The notes beneath the pieces were generated by a model. The model ran no database searches. It saw only the letters and a program-made list of their open reading frames with translations, and was not told the DNA's origin. A program made the translations under genes and the position numbers. Shown in pieces: positions 1-7,949 of a stretch of DNA of 64,000 nt (its first letter is position 1; every line of letters begins with the position of its first letter). Origin of the DNA: Candidatus Poribacteria bacterium (GTDB lineage Bacteria; Poribacteria; WGA-4E; WGA-3G); the NCBI GenBank assembly GCA_022821725.1, contig JAJEDB010000061.1, positions 1 to 64,000 of the forward strand. The letters run 5' to 3'.

Positions 1-2
1 TA

Positions 3-32
3 CGTCTGCGTGAAGTTATGAAAACTCGCTAA
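3..32 (+). CDS. possible 3' end of an upstream gene
   Basis: The frame from base 3 reads nine codons (RLREVMKTR) before a TAA stop at 30-32, with codon use like the neighbours. It may be the tail of a gene lying left of the window. It is too short to identify and could be chance. Confidence 0.25.
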   Translation, partial: RLREVMKTR

Positions 33-125
33 CAGAAACTGACAGTAATCGGAAAATAACGGTTGCTTCTTTTCTGACAGGGATAAGGTGTTCATAATTC
101 AAGAGTATAACACTTTTCTAAAATA

Positions 126-138
126 TTGCGTAAGTCCT
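126..138 (+). repeat. dispersed GCGTAAGTCCT motif, copy C1
   Basis: TTGCGTAAGTCCT, in the leader of the carboxypeptidase gene. Exact copies occur at 3474-3486 and 7081-7093, a variant at 7881-7893 and an inverted variant at 7771-7780. All lie in non-coding DNA. Function unknown. Confidence 0.6.
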
Positions 139-168
139 AAAAATAATAAATTTGCTGGGAGAAATATA

Positions 169-1680
169 ATGCAGTCCAAATTCCAACAACTCAAAGCCCA
201 TTTGCTTGAGGCGAATGATATAGCCTCCGCCGCCGGACTCCTCTACTGGGATCAAACCACGTATATGCCCCCCGGGGGTGCCCCGGCTCGGGGACGGCAA
301 AGCGCGACACTTCGCCGATTGGCGCACGAAAAGTTTACCGAGCCAGAAATAGGAAGGTTACTCGATACCCTCGAACCGTATGAAAAAAGTCTCGCTTACG
401 ATTCCGATGAAGCCAGTCTTCTCCGTGTTACGCGGAGAGACTACGAACGCGCGACGAAAATACCCGCTGAATTCATGGCAGAGGTGACCAACCATACATC
501 CGAATCTTATCAGGTCTGGACGGAAGCACGTCCAGCAAATGACTTTGAACGGGTCCGTCCCTATCTGGAGAAAACACTCGACTATAGTCGACAGGTGGCT
601 GACTTCTTTCCAGGGTATGAACACATCGCCGATCCATCCATTGAATCCAGCGATTACGGGATGAAGGCGACCGATGTCAGTCGGGTCTTTGCGGAGTTAC
701 GTCAAGAACTCGTGCCGATTGCTGCTGCGATTACATCGCAAGCACTCGCCGACGATTCGTGTTTGCACCAACATTTTCCCGAGGAGAAACAACTCGCGTT
801 TGGCTTAGCGGTCTCCCAGAAGTTCGGTTACGATTTAAATCGTGGCAGGCAAGATAAGACGCACCACCCATTTATGACGAAGTTCTCACTCGGTGATGTG
901 CGGATCACGACCCGTTCAAAAGAGAATTTTCTTGGCGATGCCCTCTTCAGCACCCTACACGAAACCGGACATGCCCTCTATGAACAGGGGATTCGCATGG
1001 ATTTGGAAGGCACACCGCTCGCAGGTGGCACTTCATCGGGCGTGCATGAGAGTCAGTCGAGGCTCTGGGAGAATATTGTGGGACGCAGCCGAGGGTTTTG
1101 GCAACACTTCTATCCGCAACTTCAAAGCGTTTTTCCCGAACAGTTGGGGGCTGTCCCCTTAGATACGTTTCACCGTGCGATTAACAAAGTGGAACGCTCC
1201 CTCATTCGCACGAATGCAGACGAAGTTACCTATAACCTCCATGTCATGTTGCGTTTCGATTTTGAACTGGCACTCTTGGAAGGCAATTTGGAGATTCGGG
1301 ATTTGCCAGAGGCATGGCGTGAACGGTTTGAAGCCGATTTCGGCATCGTCCCACCTGATGATAAAGACGGTGTTTTGCAGGATGTCCATTGGTATTATGG
1401 GTTGATTGGCGGTTCATTTCAAGGCTATACATTGGGCAATATTTTGGGCGCGCAATTCTTCGCTGCGGCACGCCAAGCACACGCTGATATTCCTTCTGAA
1501 ATTGAGAAGGGCGAGTTCACGACACTCCACGATTGGTTGAAGGAGAATCTTTACCAGCACGGATCGAAATACACGGCACCCGAAATTGTCCAACGCGCAA
1601 CCGGCGGCCCGCTCTCCATTAAACCTTATATAGCCTATCTCCGAATGAAATATGGTGAATTATACGACTTAGGGAATTAG
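169..1680 (+). CDS. M32 carboxypeptidase (carboxypeptidase Taq family)
   Basis: Zinc metallocarboxypeptidase that removes C-terminal residues from peptides, with no signal peptide and so probably cytoplasmic. At 503 residues it matches the usual length of about 500. The zinc site is HETGH at residues 264-268 (H264, E265, H268), with the third ligand E294 in HESQSR; the spacing matches characterised Thermus and Pyrococcus M32 enzymes. The ATG at 169 is chosen because GGGAGA lies just upstream and the family N-terminus begins there. A GTG in frame at 88 would add 27 residues that look like leader sequence and include the dispersed GCGTAAGTCCT repeat. The gene is monocistronic as far as can be seen. 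Role inferred from family: peptide turnover. Confidence 0.95.
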   Translation: MQSKFQQLKAHLLEANDIASAAGLLYWDQTTYMPPGGAPARGRQSATLRRLAHEKFTEPEIGRLLDTLEPYEKSLAYDSDEASLLRVTRRDYERATKIPAEFMAEVTNHTSESYQVWTEARPANDFERVRPYLEKTLDYSRQVADFFPGYEHIADPSIESSDYGMKATDVSRVFAELRQELVPIAAAITSQALADDSCLHQHFPEEKQLAFGLAVSQKFGYDLNRGRQDKTHHPFMTKFSLGDVRITTRSKENFLGDALFSTLHETGHALYEQGIRMDLEGTPLAGGTSSGVHESQSRLWENIVGRSRGFWQHFYPQLQSVFPEQLGAVPLDTFHRAINKVERSLIRTNADEVTYNLHVMLRFDFELALLEGNLEIRDLPEAWRERFEADFGIVPPDDKDGVLQDVHWYYGLIGGSFQGYTLGNILGAQFFAAARQAHADIPSEIEKGEFTTLHDWLKENLYQHGSKYTAPEIVQRATGGPLSIKPYIAYLRMKYGELYDLGN

Positions 1681-1782
1681 GTTTTTAATTTCTGTCCGCT
1701 TGTGCCGCTACATCCGTTGTCCTTGCGGGTTTTGGAGCAATCCGAAACTTAATAAGGATATGGACGGCGTGGCATTGAAACC

Positions 1783-1896
1783 TAAGCCCGTAACGAAGTG
1801 GAGGGCGACTCGAACATGCAAACCCTCAAATCCCTAAATGCTGCTACTTATCCGCAAGGTACGATTAAAAATCCGCAAGGTATAATTAAAATTTTA
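1783..1896 (+). repeat. leader element L1 (GTAG-hairpin/AAGGTA tail family)
   Basis: Begins TAAGCCCGTAACGAAGTGGAGGGC (GCCC/GGGC arms) and ends in a doubled tail: CCGCAAGGTA at about 1852 and again at 1873. It closely resembles L3 at 14741. Unlike the other copies it runs into the reading frame of the next gene, supplying its first codons if the ATG at 1816 is used. Confidence 0.75.
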
Positions 1897-2388
1897 CTGC
1901 TCTGTTGCTTTTTGCAAGCGTGCGGCGGACTCAAACTGATTGATGTTCCCAAGAGCTCAGCCGCATTGCAACTCACAACGTCACAGCAGCAGAAAATTCA
2001 CCCGAAACTGAAACTTATCCGTGATATCGTTGATGATTACGATTTTGAGAAGAAACAGTTAGAGGTGGATTATCAGATATTTCGGGCAGGTATGACGCAA
2101 CGCTACTACGATCGTTACGAAAGTGGGTTCATGAATGCGCGTTCTCGGCGGGAACTAAACGCATTCAGAGACGAAGCACGGAAGTTTCTGAAGCAGCGCG
2201 AGATTTATCTCGACGAGATTAAAGACCTCGTCGAGGAAATCGCCGCAGAATTGACCCCCGATCAACGCCTGAAATTCGCTGAACTAAAACTTCCAAAGTT
2301 GGAGGTCCCAACGATGCTCCAGCGCGACGCATATAACGACCTCCGCTACATCCCGAGTCATCCTCTTGGCGGTGTGAACATATTTTAA
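1816..2388 (+). CDS. lipoprotein with two LTxxQ motifs (Spy/CpxP-like)
   Basis: Predicted helical lipoprotein of about 190 residues. A hydrophobic stretch ending in the lipobox LQAC precedes the mature cysteine. Two LTxxQ motifs (LTTSQ near the start of the mature part and LTPDQ near residue 150) are the signature of Spy/CpxP periplasmic chaperone or metal-stress proteins; a highly charged helical segment lies between them. The N-terminus is odd: codons 1-25 from ATG 1816 are encoded by leader element L1. The position equivalent to the start in other L copies is ATT at 1891, just before the signal peptide, so the true start is uncertain. The 3' end overlaps the convergent nucleoside hydrolase by 4 bases. 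Function beyond an envelope role is inference. Confidence 0.75.
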   Translation: MQTLKSLNAATYPQGTIKNPQGIIKILLLCCFLQACGGLKLIDVPKSSAALQLTTSQQQKIHPKLKLIRDIVDDYDFEKKQLEVDYQIFRAGMTQRYYDRYESGFMNARSRRELNAFRDEARKFLKQREIYLDEIKDLVEEIAAELTPDQRLKFAELKLPKLEVPTMLQRDAYNDLRYIPSHPLGGVNIF

Positions 2389-3353
2389 GCGTTCCGAAGA
2401 CGCTCAAAAAAATGATCCAGAAACGCATCCGCCGCTACCTTAATGCAGACCTGTGCATTTGGATGCGGAGATCGACGTTCAGGACGTAGATCAGACACTG
2501 TCACGCCGTTTGTTAAAACACCCTCGGTCTCCACTTGCACATCCGCCGCAACACTTTCAAAATATTCTGGGTGCGTCAGCATACCGATCGGGAGCGCATC
2601 GTGGATATGAAATCCCCAGAACCCAACGTGTTGACGGTAAAATTCCATACAGGCGTGTGTCGCATCCTTAAGGAATCGGGAAATTCGGTCAGAGCGTTCA
2701 TCAAGTTCAGCATGCAAACGTTCACCCGTTAAAACGACTTGATGCGTCGCATCGAGCGGGGCAATATCAATAGGAACATTGGACTGGAAAACTTCCTGAG
2801 CTGCGTGCGGGTCGACAAAGATATTGAACTCTGCCGTAGTTGTAACGTTCCCATATCCTTCAAAGACACCCCCCATCACAACAATCTTCTGCAGGCGTTG
2901 CATCTTCGCGGGATCTTTGCGAATCGCCTTAGCGACGTTTGTCAGCGGACCCAAGACGACGAGCGTAAGTTCATCTGGATAACGCGTTACCATCTCAAGG
3001 ATGAGATCAACCCCTGAAGTGGGTGAGATATGTGCGTCAGCGGGCGGATACACCGGATGCCCATCGGTATTTCGCAGTTGACTGATATTCCCTAAACCGT
3101 CATCACCGTGGACATGCGCTGCTGTCACGAGGGGTTTGACCAACGGTTGTGCTTCGCCTTGAGCGATCAGTGGGAATTCCGCCAAATCCAGCACCTCCAG
3201 AATTCTTAACAGGTTTTCTGTCCCCTGTGTAACAGGGACGTTTCCACAGACGGTCGTGAGTGCCTCTATCTGCAATTCAGGTGAAAGCAGTGCGAGAAGA
3301 ATCGCAAGGGCATCATCTACCCCCGGATCCGTGTCTATAAGGATGCGTTGCAT
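2385..3353 (-). CDS. inosine-uridine-type nucleoside hydrolase
   Basis: Hydrolyses the N-glycosidic bond of ribonucleosides in salvage or catabolism. The N-terminal DTDPGVDDA (residues 7-15) is the Ca2+/ribose-binding signature of the IU-nucleoside hydrolase fold. A later HDALPI segment supplies the conserved distal aspartate, and VLGPLTNVA is another family hallmark. The length of 322 residues is typical. No signal peptide, so cytoplasmic. GGAAG lies a few bases before the ATG. Substrate range (purine, pyrimidine or nicotinamide riboside) cannot be read from the sequence. Its stop overlaps that of the convergent lipoprotein gene. Confidence 0.95.
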   Translation of the reverse strand: MQRILIDTDPGVDDALAILLALLSPELQIEALTTVCGNVPVTQGTENLLRILEVLDLAEFPLIAQGEAQPLVKPLVTAAHVHGDDGLGNISQLRNTDGHPVYPPADAHISPTSGVDLILEMVTRYPDELTLVVLGPLTNVAKAIRKDPAKMQRLQKIVVMGGVFEGYGNVTTTAEFNIFVDPHAAQEVFQSNVPIDIAPLDATHQVVLTGERLHAELDERSDRISRFLKDATHACMEFYRQHVGFWGFHIHDALPIGMLTHPEYFESVAADVQVETEGVLTNGVTVSDLRPERRSPHPNAQVCIKVAADAFLDHFFERLRNA

Positions 3354-3408
3354 ATTTATCTTCCTTAGGACTTAAGCGGTTCGCTTATTTTTATCTCACC
3401 TTTGGTTC

Positions 3409-3430
3409 GTAGTAGCGCAATTCATTGCGC
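3409..3430 (+). repeat. REP-like GTAG palindrome R1
   Basis: GTAGTA followed by the perfect palindrome arms GCGCAA/TTGCGC around TTCA (3415-3430). Same family as R2-R5. Confidence 0.7.
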
Positions 3431-3473
3431 ATTCTTGGGTTCTGAACAATTAATTTCGTCGCGGGATACAAAT

Positions 3474-3486
3474 TTGCGTAAGTCCT
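3474..3486 (+). repeat. dispersed GCGTAAGTCCT motif, copy C2
   Basis: TTGCGTAAGTCCT followed by GTTC; identical core to C1 and C3. Confidence 0.6.
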
Positions 3487-3603
3487 GTTCCTATATTCTG
3501 TTTGATTGATTTTACCATTATTGAATGATTTTGTCCAATTACATATCCCCAGGCTCAGTAGGTGTAATTTTATGAAGTTTAAGAATTTAATTAATTTCTG
3601 AAC

Positions 3604-3625
3604 GTGCGATGAATCGCACTACTAC
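3604..3625 (-). repeat. REP-like GTAG palindrome R2 (inverted)
   Basis: Arms GTGCGA/TCGCAC around TGAA (3604-3619), then TACTAC; on the - strand this reads GTAGTA plus hairpin. It faces R3, 15 bases away, so the pair forms a BIME-like inverted doublet. Confidence 0.7.
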
Positions 3626-3639
3626 GAACCGGCCCGCTT

Positions 3640-3661
3640 GTAGTAGGGCAATTCATTGCCC
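3640..3661 (+). repeat. REP-like GTAG palindrome R3
   Basis: GTAGTA then arms GGGCAA/TTGCCC around TTCA (3646-3661). Arm sequence differs from R1 and R2 but pairing is kept. Confidence 0.7.
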
Positions 3662-3851
3662 GTCGCTTACCGAAATATTTTCTGAAACTTCATCTAACCG
3701 CACCGATTCTGAATGTCCAATTAATACTAAAGTTTACTATAAATGACCCCACATAAAAGTCTTGCACTTAAGATGCTGAAGGCATATAATAACAAGATGG
3801 GTTTTTTACATCGGCATCATCAATCTAATGAAGTTAACCGAAAAATAAAAT

Positions 3852-6800
3852 ATGACTTTCCAAACACGTTGCAACCGTTATCTACAGAATATCCAACAGA
3901 CACAAAGCACTTCAGCAGCGACCCCAGAACTCTCCCTATACCCACATCTCCAAGCGTTTCTTGAAAATATTGCCGTTGCGCATTTCAATAGAGACACCGT
4001 TTGTTTCACACAGGAACCGAGACAGTTGGATCAGATCGGTAGACCCGACTTCATCGCGATGGACGGCTTGCTACCTATCGGTTATATTGAGGCAGAAGCT
4101 TATGGCAGAGACCTCGATGCACTCACAGGACACGCCAGAGAACAGAACACCCGGTTTATTGAGAACCTGGATAACTTCATCCTCACCAATTTCGTTGAAT
4201 TCCGGTTGTATATGGACGGACAACGCCGCGCGACGGTAAACATTACGGACACACCTGAAAATTTAGCGGGGCTACTGGAACGGTTTCTGGACGCTGGCAG
4301 CCTCCAAATTGCGTCCCCGGAGGCATTGGCGGGATACCTTGCCAGACGGACGCGGGAACTCCAGACACAGATTGCGACGACGCTCACCGATGAAAATAGT
4401 AACATCCATGCAATGTTCTCGGCGTTCAAGGAGGTGCTCATCTCTACGCTGACCCCTGACGACTTTGCGGATATGTATGCCCAAACGCTCGCCTATGGGT
4501 TGTTCGCGGCACGCTGCACACTGCCGAACGCGACGCACTTCTCACGACACACCGCCGTCGAGGCACTTCCGAGATCAAACCCGTTCCTCGTCCAACTCTT
4601 TTATCACGTCGCTTCTCCAACCTTGGAGACGAACGTGACCTACATTCTGGACGACATCGCCTCGCTCCTGCAAAACGTCCCGACAGAGATGCTCCGCACG
4701 GCGTTTGCCGCAAGGAATCATCTCGAAGATCCGGTTATCCACTTCTACGAGACGTTTCTCGCTGAATACGATCCGCAACGCCGCATTGACCGAGGTGTCT
4801 ACTATACGCCGCCACAGGTTATCTCGTATATCGTCAGATCCGTGGACAGCCTGCTCAAAACGGAATTGAACAGAACAGACGGACTCGCCGATGATAACAC
4901 GCTCATCCTCGACCCAGCGACGGGGACTGGCGGTTTCCTGTTGACGGTGTTGGATCACATCCGAGAGTCGGTCACCGAAACCTACGGCACAGGGGAATGG
5001 AACCAGTATATCAACACCGCGTTAGTGAAACGGATTTTCGGGTTTGAGCTGCTTGTCGCTCCGTATACAATCGCGCATCTAAAGTTAAGTCTGTTCCTGC
5101 AAGCGCAAGGATGGCATGCCGATGAACGCCTCCGTATCTATCTCACAAATACCTTGGAACAACCCGCAGAAATGCAGCCATCTTTGCCGTTTGCGGAGTT
5201 TATTTCAGATGAGGCGAACGCGGCATTGTCAGTAAAACGGGACGAACCGCTCCTCGTTATCCTCGGCAATCCGCCTTATCAGCGAAGTTCTGCCAACCCG
5301 AGCCGTGACACCGATGGAACCTTAAATTTCATTGGACGACTCATGGAAGATTACAGAAGTGTTGATGGAATACCAATGGCAGAGCAAAATCTTCAAGCAC
5401 TTCAGGGTGACTATGTGAAGTTTGTCCGATGGGCACAATGGCGCATTGACAAAAACGGTGAAGGTATTACTGGCTATATTGTAAATAACGGATTTTTGTA
5501 CGGTATCATCTTTCGGGGTATGCGGCAGAGCTTGATGAACAGTTTTAATACTATCTATTGTTTCAATTTGCACGGCAGCAGCAGAATCGGAGAAATTATC
5601 CCTGATGGTGAAACCGATGAAAATGTTTTTGATATTCAGCAAGGTACTGCAATTCTGCTGTGTGTTAAGGAGCGTGATAATGTTGCTCCAGCAAAAATCT
5701 ATTATGCTGACCTGTGGGGAAGTCGAGAGGAAAAATACAGAACACTTTCAGAAACTGATGTTCAATCCACAGCGTGGTATCAACTGCAACCGACATCTCC
5801 CTACTACCTGTTTGTGCCACAAGCTGTTGAACAGAGAACAGAATACGAAACTGGTTGGGAACTAAACGACATCTTTCAAGCCAGTTCAATTGGGATAATA
5901 ACAGCACGAGACAGACTCACTATTCATAACACTTCAGAAGCCGTGCGTACCACCGTTACTGATTTTGTATCGCTTTCTGAATCCGAGGCACGGCAACAAT
6001 ATAGATTGCCAAGAGATAGGCGTGATTGGCAAATTCGTCTCGCCCAAGAAGATCTCCGTGATCATCCTGATGCGGAACGACACATTGTGCCGATTAATTA
6101 TCGTCCGTTTGACCCGCGGTATACTTACTATACAGGACAGTCGCGTGGATTTCACTGTATGCCAAGACCCGCGATTATGTCGCATCTTCTCACGGGTGAG
6201 AATCTTGCCCTCTGCACACATCGCATTATTCGGAGTGCTACCACATGGCAGCATGCCTTTGTTACCAACAAAATTACCGATGGTAATTGTATTTCAAATA
6301 GAGATGGCCCTACCCATGTTTTTCCACTCTACCTATATCCAAATCCAGAGGAATTGGAACTCACAACAGAGCGGGCACTCAATTTCAAGCCTACGTTTTT
6401 GACCGCGCTTTCGGAGGCGTTGGAATTTCCGCAGACTGAACCGTTTAACTTGCCCGAAGGTGTTTCACCGGAGGAGATTCTCGCCTATATCTATGCCGTG
6501 CTGTATAGTCCGACCTACCGCCAACGCTATTACGAATTCCTGAAATACGATTTTCCGCGTATTCCCTTACCACAAGACCTTGACCAGTTTCGCACACTCG
6601 CAGCATTAGGGCAGCGTTTGATGGATTCGCATCTCTTGAAAGACGGACAGACTCCACCCCGTCATCGGTTTGAGGGTGAAGGCGACGGTGTCGTTGCGCA
6701 GGTGCGGTATTCCGACAGACAGGTTTGGATCAATCCGACCCAGTATTTCACGGATGTCCCCCAAGATGTATGGGAATACGAGGTCGGTGCGTATCAGGTG

Positions 6801-6941
6801 TGTGAGAAGTGGTTAAAGGATCGGCGTGGAGAAGCGTTGCGTCGTGAAGATTTACAGCAGTATCGTGCGATTCTGGTGGCTATTGCGGAAACCGTGCAGG
6901 TCATGGCGGAGATTGATTCGGTGTTGTGGGAGAGTGTCTGA
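3852..6941 (+). CDS. N6-adenine DNA methyltransferase / type ISP-like restriction-modification protein, no helicase
   Basis: Predicted DNA methyltransferase of 1029 residues. Order: an N-terminal PD-(D/E)XK-like nuclease region (P65-D66, then E80-A-E82), a helical linker, the methyltransferase core with AdoMet motif DPATGTGGFL starting at D354 and catalytic NPPY at 473-476, and a C-terminal target-recognition region with NYRPFDPRYTYY and a YQVCEKWLKDR segment, both typical of type ISP and Eco57I-like proteins. Type ISP enzymes normally also carry an SF2 helicase; none is present here or next door. The nuclease motif has Glu (GAA) where relatives usually have Lys, so cleavage may be lost or altered. 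It could be an orphan methylase or a type IIG-like enzyme. Its stop codon lies inside dispersed repeat D1. No strong ribosome binding site at ATG 3852. Confidence 0.9.
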   Translation: MTFQTRCNRYLQNIQQTQSTSAATPELSLYPHLQAFLENIAVAHFNRDTVCFTQEPRQLDQIGRPDFIAMDGLLPIGYIEAEAYGRDLDALTGHAREQNTRFIENLDNFILTNFVEFRLYMDGQRRATVNITDTPENLAGLLERFLDAGSLQIASPEALAGYLARRTRELQTQIATTLTDENSNIHAMFSAFKEVLISTLTPDDFADMYAQTLAYGLFAARCTLPNATHFSRHTAVEALPRSNPFLVQLFYHVASPTLETNVTYILDDIASLLQNVPTEMLRTAFAARNHLEDPVIHFYETFLAEYDPQRRIDRGVYYTPPQVISYIVRSVDSLLKTELNRTDGLADDNTLILDPATGTGGFLLTVLDHIRESVTETYGTGEWNQYINTALVKRIFGFELLVAPYTIAHLKLSLFLQAQGWHADERLRIYLTNTLEQPAEMQPSLPFAEFISDEANAALSVKRDEPLLVILGNPPYQRSSANPSRDTDGTLNFIGRLMEDYRSVDGIPMAEQNLQALQGDYVKFVRWAQWRIDKNGEGITGYIVNNGFLYGIIFRGMRQSLMNSFNTIYCFNLHGSSRIGEIIPDGETDENVFDIQQGTAILLCVKERDNVAPAKIYYADLWGSREEKYRTLSETDVQSTAWYQLQPTSPYYLFVPQAVEQRTEYETGWELNDIFQASSIGIITARDRLTIHNTSEAVRTTVTDFVSLSESEARQQYRLPRDRRDWQIRLAQEDLRDHPDAERHIVPINYRPFDPRYTYYTGQSRGFHCMPRPAIMSHLLTGENLALCTHRIIRSATTWQHAFVTNKITDGNCISNRDGPTHVFPLYLYPNPEELELTTERALNFKPTFLTALSEALEFPQTEPFNLPEGVSPEEILAYIYAVLYSPTYRQRYYEFLKYDFPRIPLPQDLDQFRTLAALGQRLMDSHLLKDGQTPPRHRFEGEGDGVVAQVRYSDRQVWINPTQYFTDVPQDVWEYEVGAYQVCEKWLKDRRGEALRREDLQQYRAILVAIAETVQVMAEIDSVLWESV

Positions 6942-6985
6942 ATCGCGGATTATCACGGATTAGGCAGATTTTGCGGATAAGAAGT
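6937..6985 (-). repeat. dispersed repeat D1 (CTAATCCGTGATAATC family)
   Basis: The reverse complement matches D2 (7695-7760) and D3 (9320-9385), sharing CTAATCCGTGATAATCCGCG and GATTCAGA. It supplies the TGA stop (6939-6941) of the methyltransferase gene. Confidence 0.7.
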
Positions 6986-6991
6986 CGGTTC

Positions 6992-7013
6992 GTAGTAGGG
7001 CGATTCATCGCCC
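6992..7013 (+). repeat. REP-like GTAG palindrome R4
   Basis: GTAGTA then arms GGGCGA/TCGCCC around TTCA (6998-7013), preceded by GGTTC as in R1 and R5. Confidence 0.7.
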
Positions 7014-7080
7014 GTTCTTTTCTGTGTATAATCAGTTTTCCTAATCCGACTCTCTTTCAGGGTGCGGGCGATGCTCAAAA

Positions 7081-7093
7081 TTGCGTAAGTCCT
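7081..7093 (+). repeat. dispersed GCGTAAGTCCT motif, copy C3
   Basis: TTGCGTAAGTCCT, 60 bases upstream of the coiled-coil protein gene and 12 bases before a TTGACA box at 7106-7111 whose -10 partner is weak. Confidence 0.6.
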
Positions 7094-7152
7094 GTTGTGT
7101 TTTGCTTGACAATTATGGGCAAATATGGTTCACTATGCATAGAAGGAGAGAG

Positions 7153-7608
7153 ATGATGCTGAAATCTATGCTGTGTTTCTTTATGTGTTTCTACGTGATA
7201 GTGCTGTCGGCTGATGCTGAGTTAACGTCCCAGGACCTTGATAAAATCCGTTTGATTATCCATGAGGCAAACGCGCCTATAAAAGCCGAGATTGCGTCTG
7301 TGAAAGAAGAACTCTCAAAAGAGATCGCGTCTGTGAAAGAGGAGCTTTCAAAAGAGATCACGTCTGTGAAAGAAGAACTTTCAAAAGAGATCGCGTCTAC
7401 AAAAAATGAGGTGACAGGGATGCGTGGTAGGCTTGATGGGCTTGAGAAGATGATGACGTGGCTCATGGTTTTGATCGGAGTCGTCGTCGGTATTCCACAG
7501 ATTATCATGGCGTGGCGTAGCAAAAAGGATCGGGCACAGGAAGAGCAGATTCACGAACTGAGACAAGAAATAGAAGCACTGAAGCAACAGCGCGTCGTGA
7601 GTGGATGA
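7153..7608 (+). CDS. exported coiled-coil membrane protein
   Basis: Unrecognised 151-residue protein. A signal-peptide-like hydrophobic N-terminus (to about residue 20, ending SADA) is followed by a long coiled coil built from an 11-residue unit EIASVKEELSK repeated three times with a degenerate fourth, then one transmembrane segment (about residues 96-116) and a charged C-terminal helix. ATG 7153 is chosen over an in-frame upstream start at 7081 because AAGGAGAG lies 3 bases before it and the signal peptide starts there; ATG 7156 is equally possible. The architecture (coiled coil plus single membrane helix) resembles the small protein at 63453-63692. It may be an envelope scaffold or a bdr/DUF1640-like protein; function unknown. 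Confidence 0.7.
   Translation: MMLKSMLCFFMCFYVIVLSADAELTSQDLDKIRLIIHEANAPIKAEIASVKEELSKEIASVKEELSKEITSVKEELSKEIASTKNEVTGMRGRLDGLEKMMTWLMVLIGVVVGIPQIIMAWRSKKDRAQEEQIHELRQEIEALKQQRVVSG
7288..7398 (+). repeat. 33-base coding tandem repeat
   Basis: Units at 7288-7320, 7321-7353 and 7354-7386, with a partial fourth. Each encodes EI(A/T)SVKEELSK. Differences are mostly synonymous, which suggests selection on the coiled coil. Confidence 0.85.
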
Positions 7609-7694
7609 TGCGGGGTTCACTTTTGATTTTGATGCGAAAAAAGCCAACAGAGTTTCTATATCCCTACCGCCCCCTCTGGGCTAAAATAAACCGG

Positions 7695-7760
7695 AAATAA
7701 AAAACGCTTCTAATCCGCGTCATCTGCCTAATCCGTGATAATCCCCGATTCAGACAGACA
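7695..7760 (+). repeat. dispersed repeat D2
   Basis: AAATAAAAAACGCTTC through GATTCAGACAGACA, about 66 bases, nearly identical to D3. Confidence 0.8.
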
Positions 7761-7880
7761 ATTAGCAGTAAGACTTACGCATACTGCTCTTTTGTAGCAT
7801 AAACTTTTAGTTTGGGTTTCCAGCAGACCATCTATGTTTTTTGGGGAATTCCCATCTAACAGAGCGTGCTACCGTCAAAA

Positions 7881-7893
7881 CTGCGTAAATCCT
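7881..7893 (+). repeat. dispersed GCGTAAGTCCT motif, copy C5 (variant)
   Basis: CTGCGTAAATCCT; differs from C1-C3 at two positions. The inverted copy C4 is AGACTTACGC at 7771-7780. Confidence 0.5.
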
Positions 7894-7920
7894 GACTTAT
7901 ACACCCATACGAAGAAATGT

Positions 7921-7949
7921 TTGCATTCAACATGTTTTTATTATATACT
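7921..7949 (+). promoter_or_regulatory. sigma70-type promoter for the 8022 gene
   Basis: TTGCAT (7921-7926), 17-base spacer, TATACT (7944-7949), in AT-rich DNA about 70 bases before the start codon. Confidence 0.55.

Larger units (their letters stand above)
3354..3851. other. repeat-rich intergenic region
   Basis: No supported gene in these 498 bases. It contains three GTAG palindromes (R1-R3), one GCGTAAGTCCT motif (3474-3486) and an AT-rich stretch before the methyltransferase gene. An ORF from 3743 overlaps the methyltransferase start and has no ribosome binding site. Confidence 0.7.

Noticed and set aside
88..168. Upstream GTG start extending the M32 carboxypeptidase by 27 residues
   Set aside because: The extension contains the dispersed GCGTAAGTCCT motif and has no family similarity; ATG 169 has a good ribosome binding site.
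2453..3017. + strand frames across the nucleoside hydrolase gene
   Set aside because: Shadows of a well-supported - strand gene with clear motifs.
3743..3964. 73-codon frame before the methyltransferase
   Set aside because: Overlaps the methyltransferase start in another frame, has no ribosome binding site and no protein-like character.
7288..7398. Direct repeats resembling an array
   Set aside because: In-frame 33-base coding repeats of a coiled coil without spacers.
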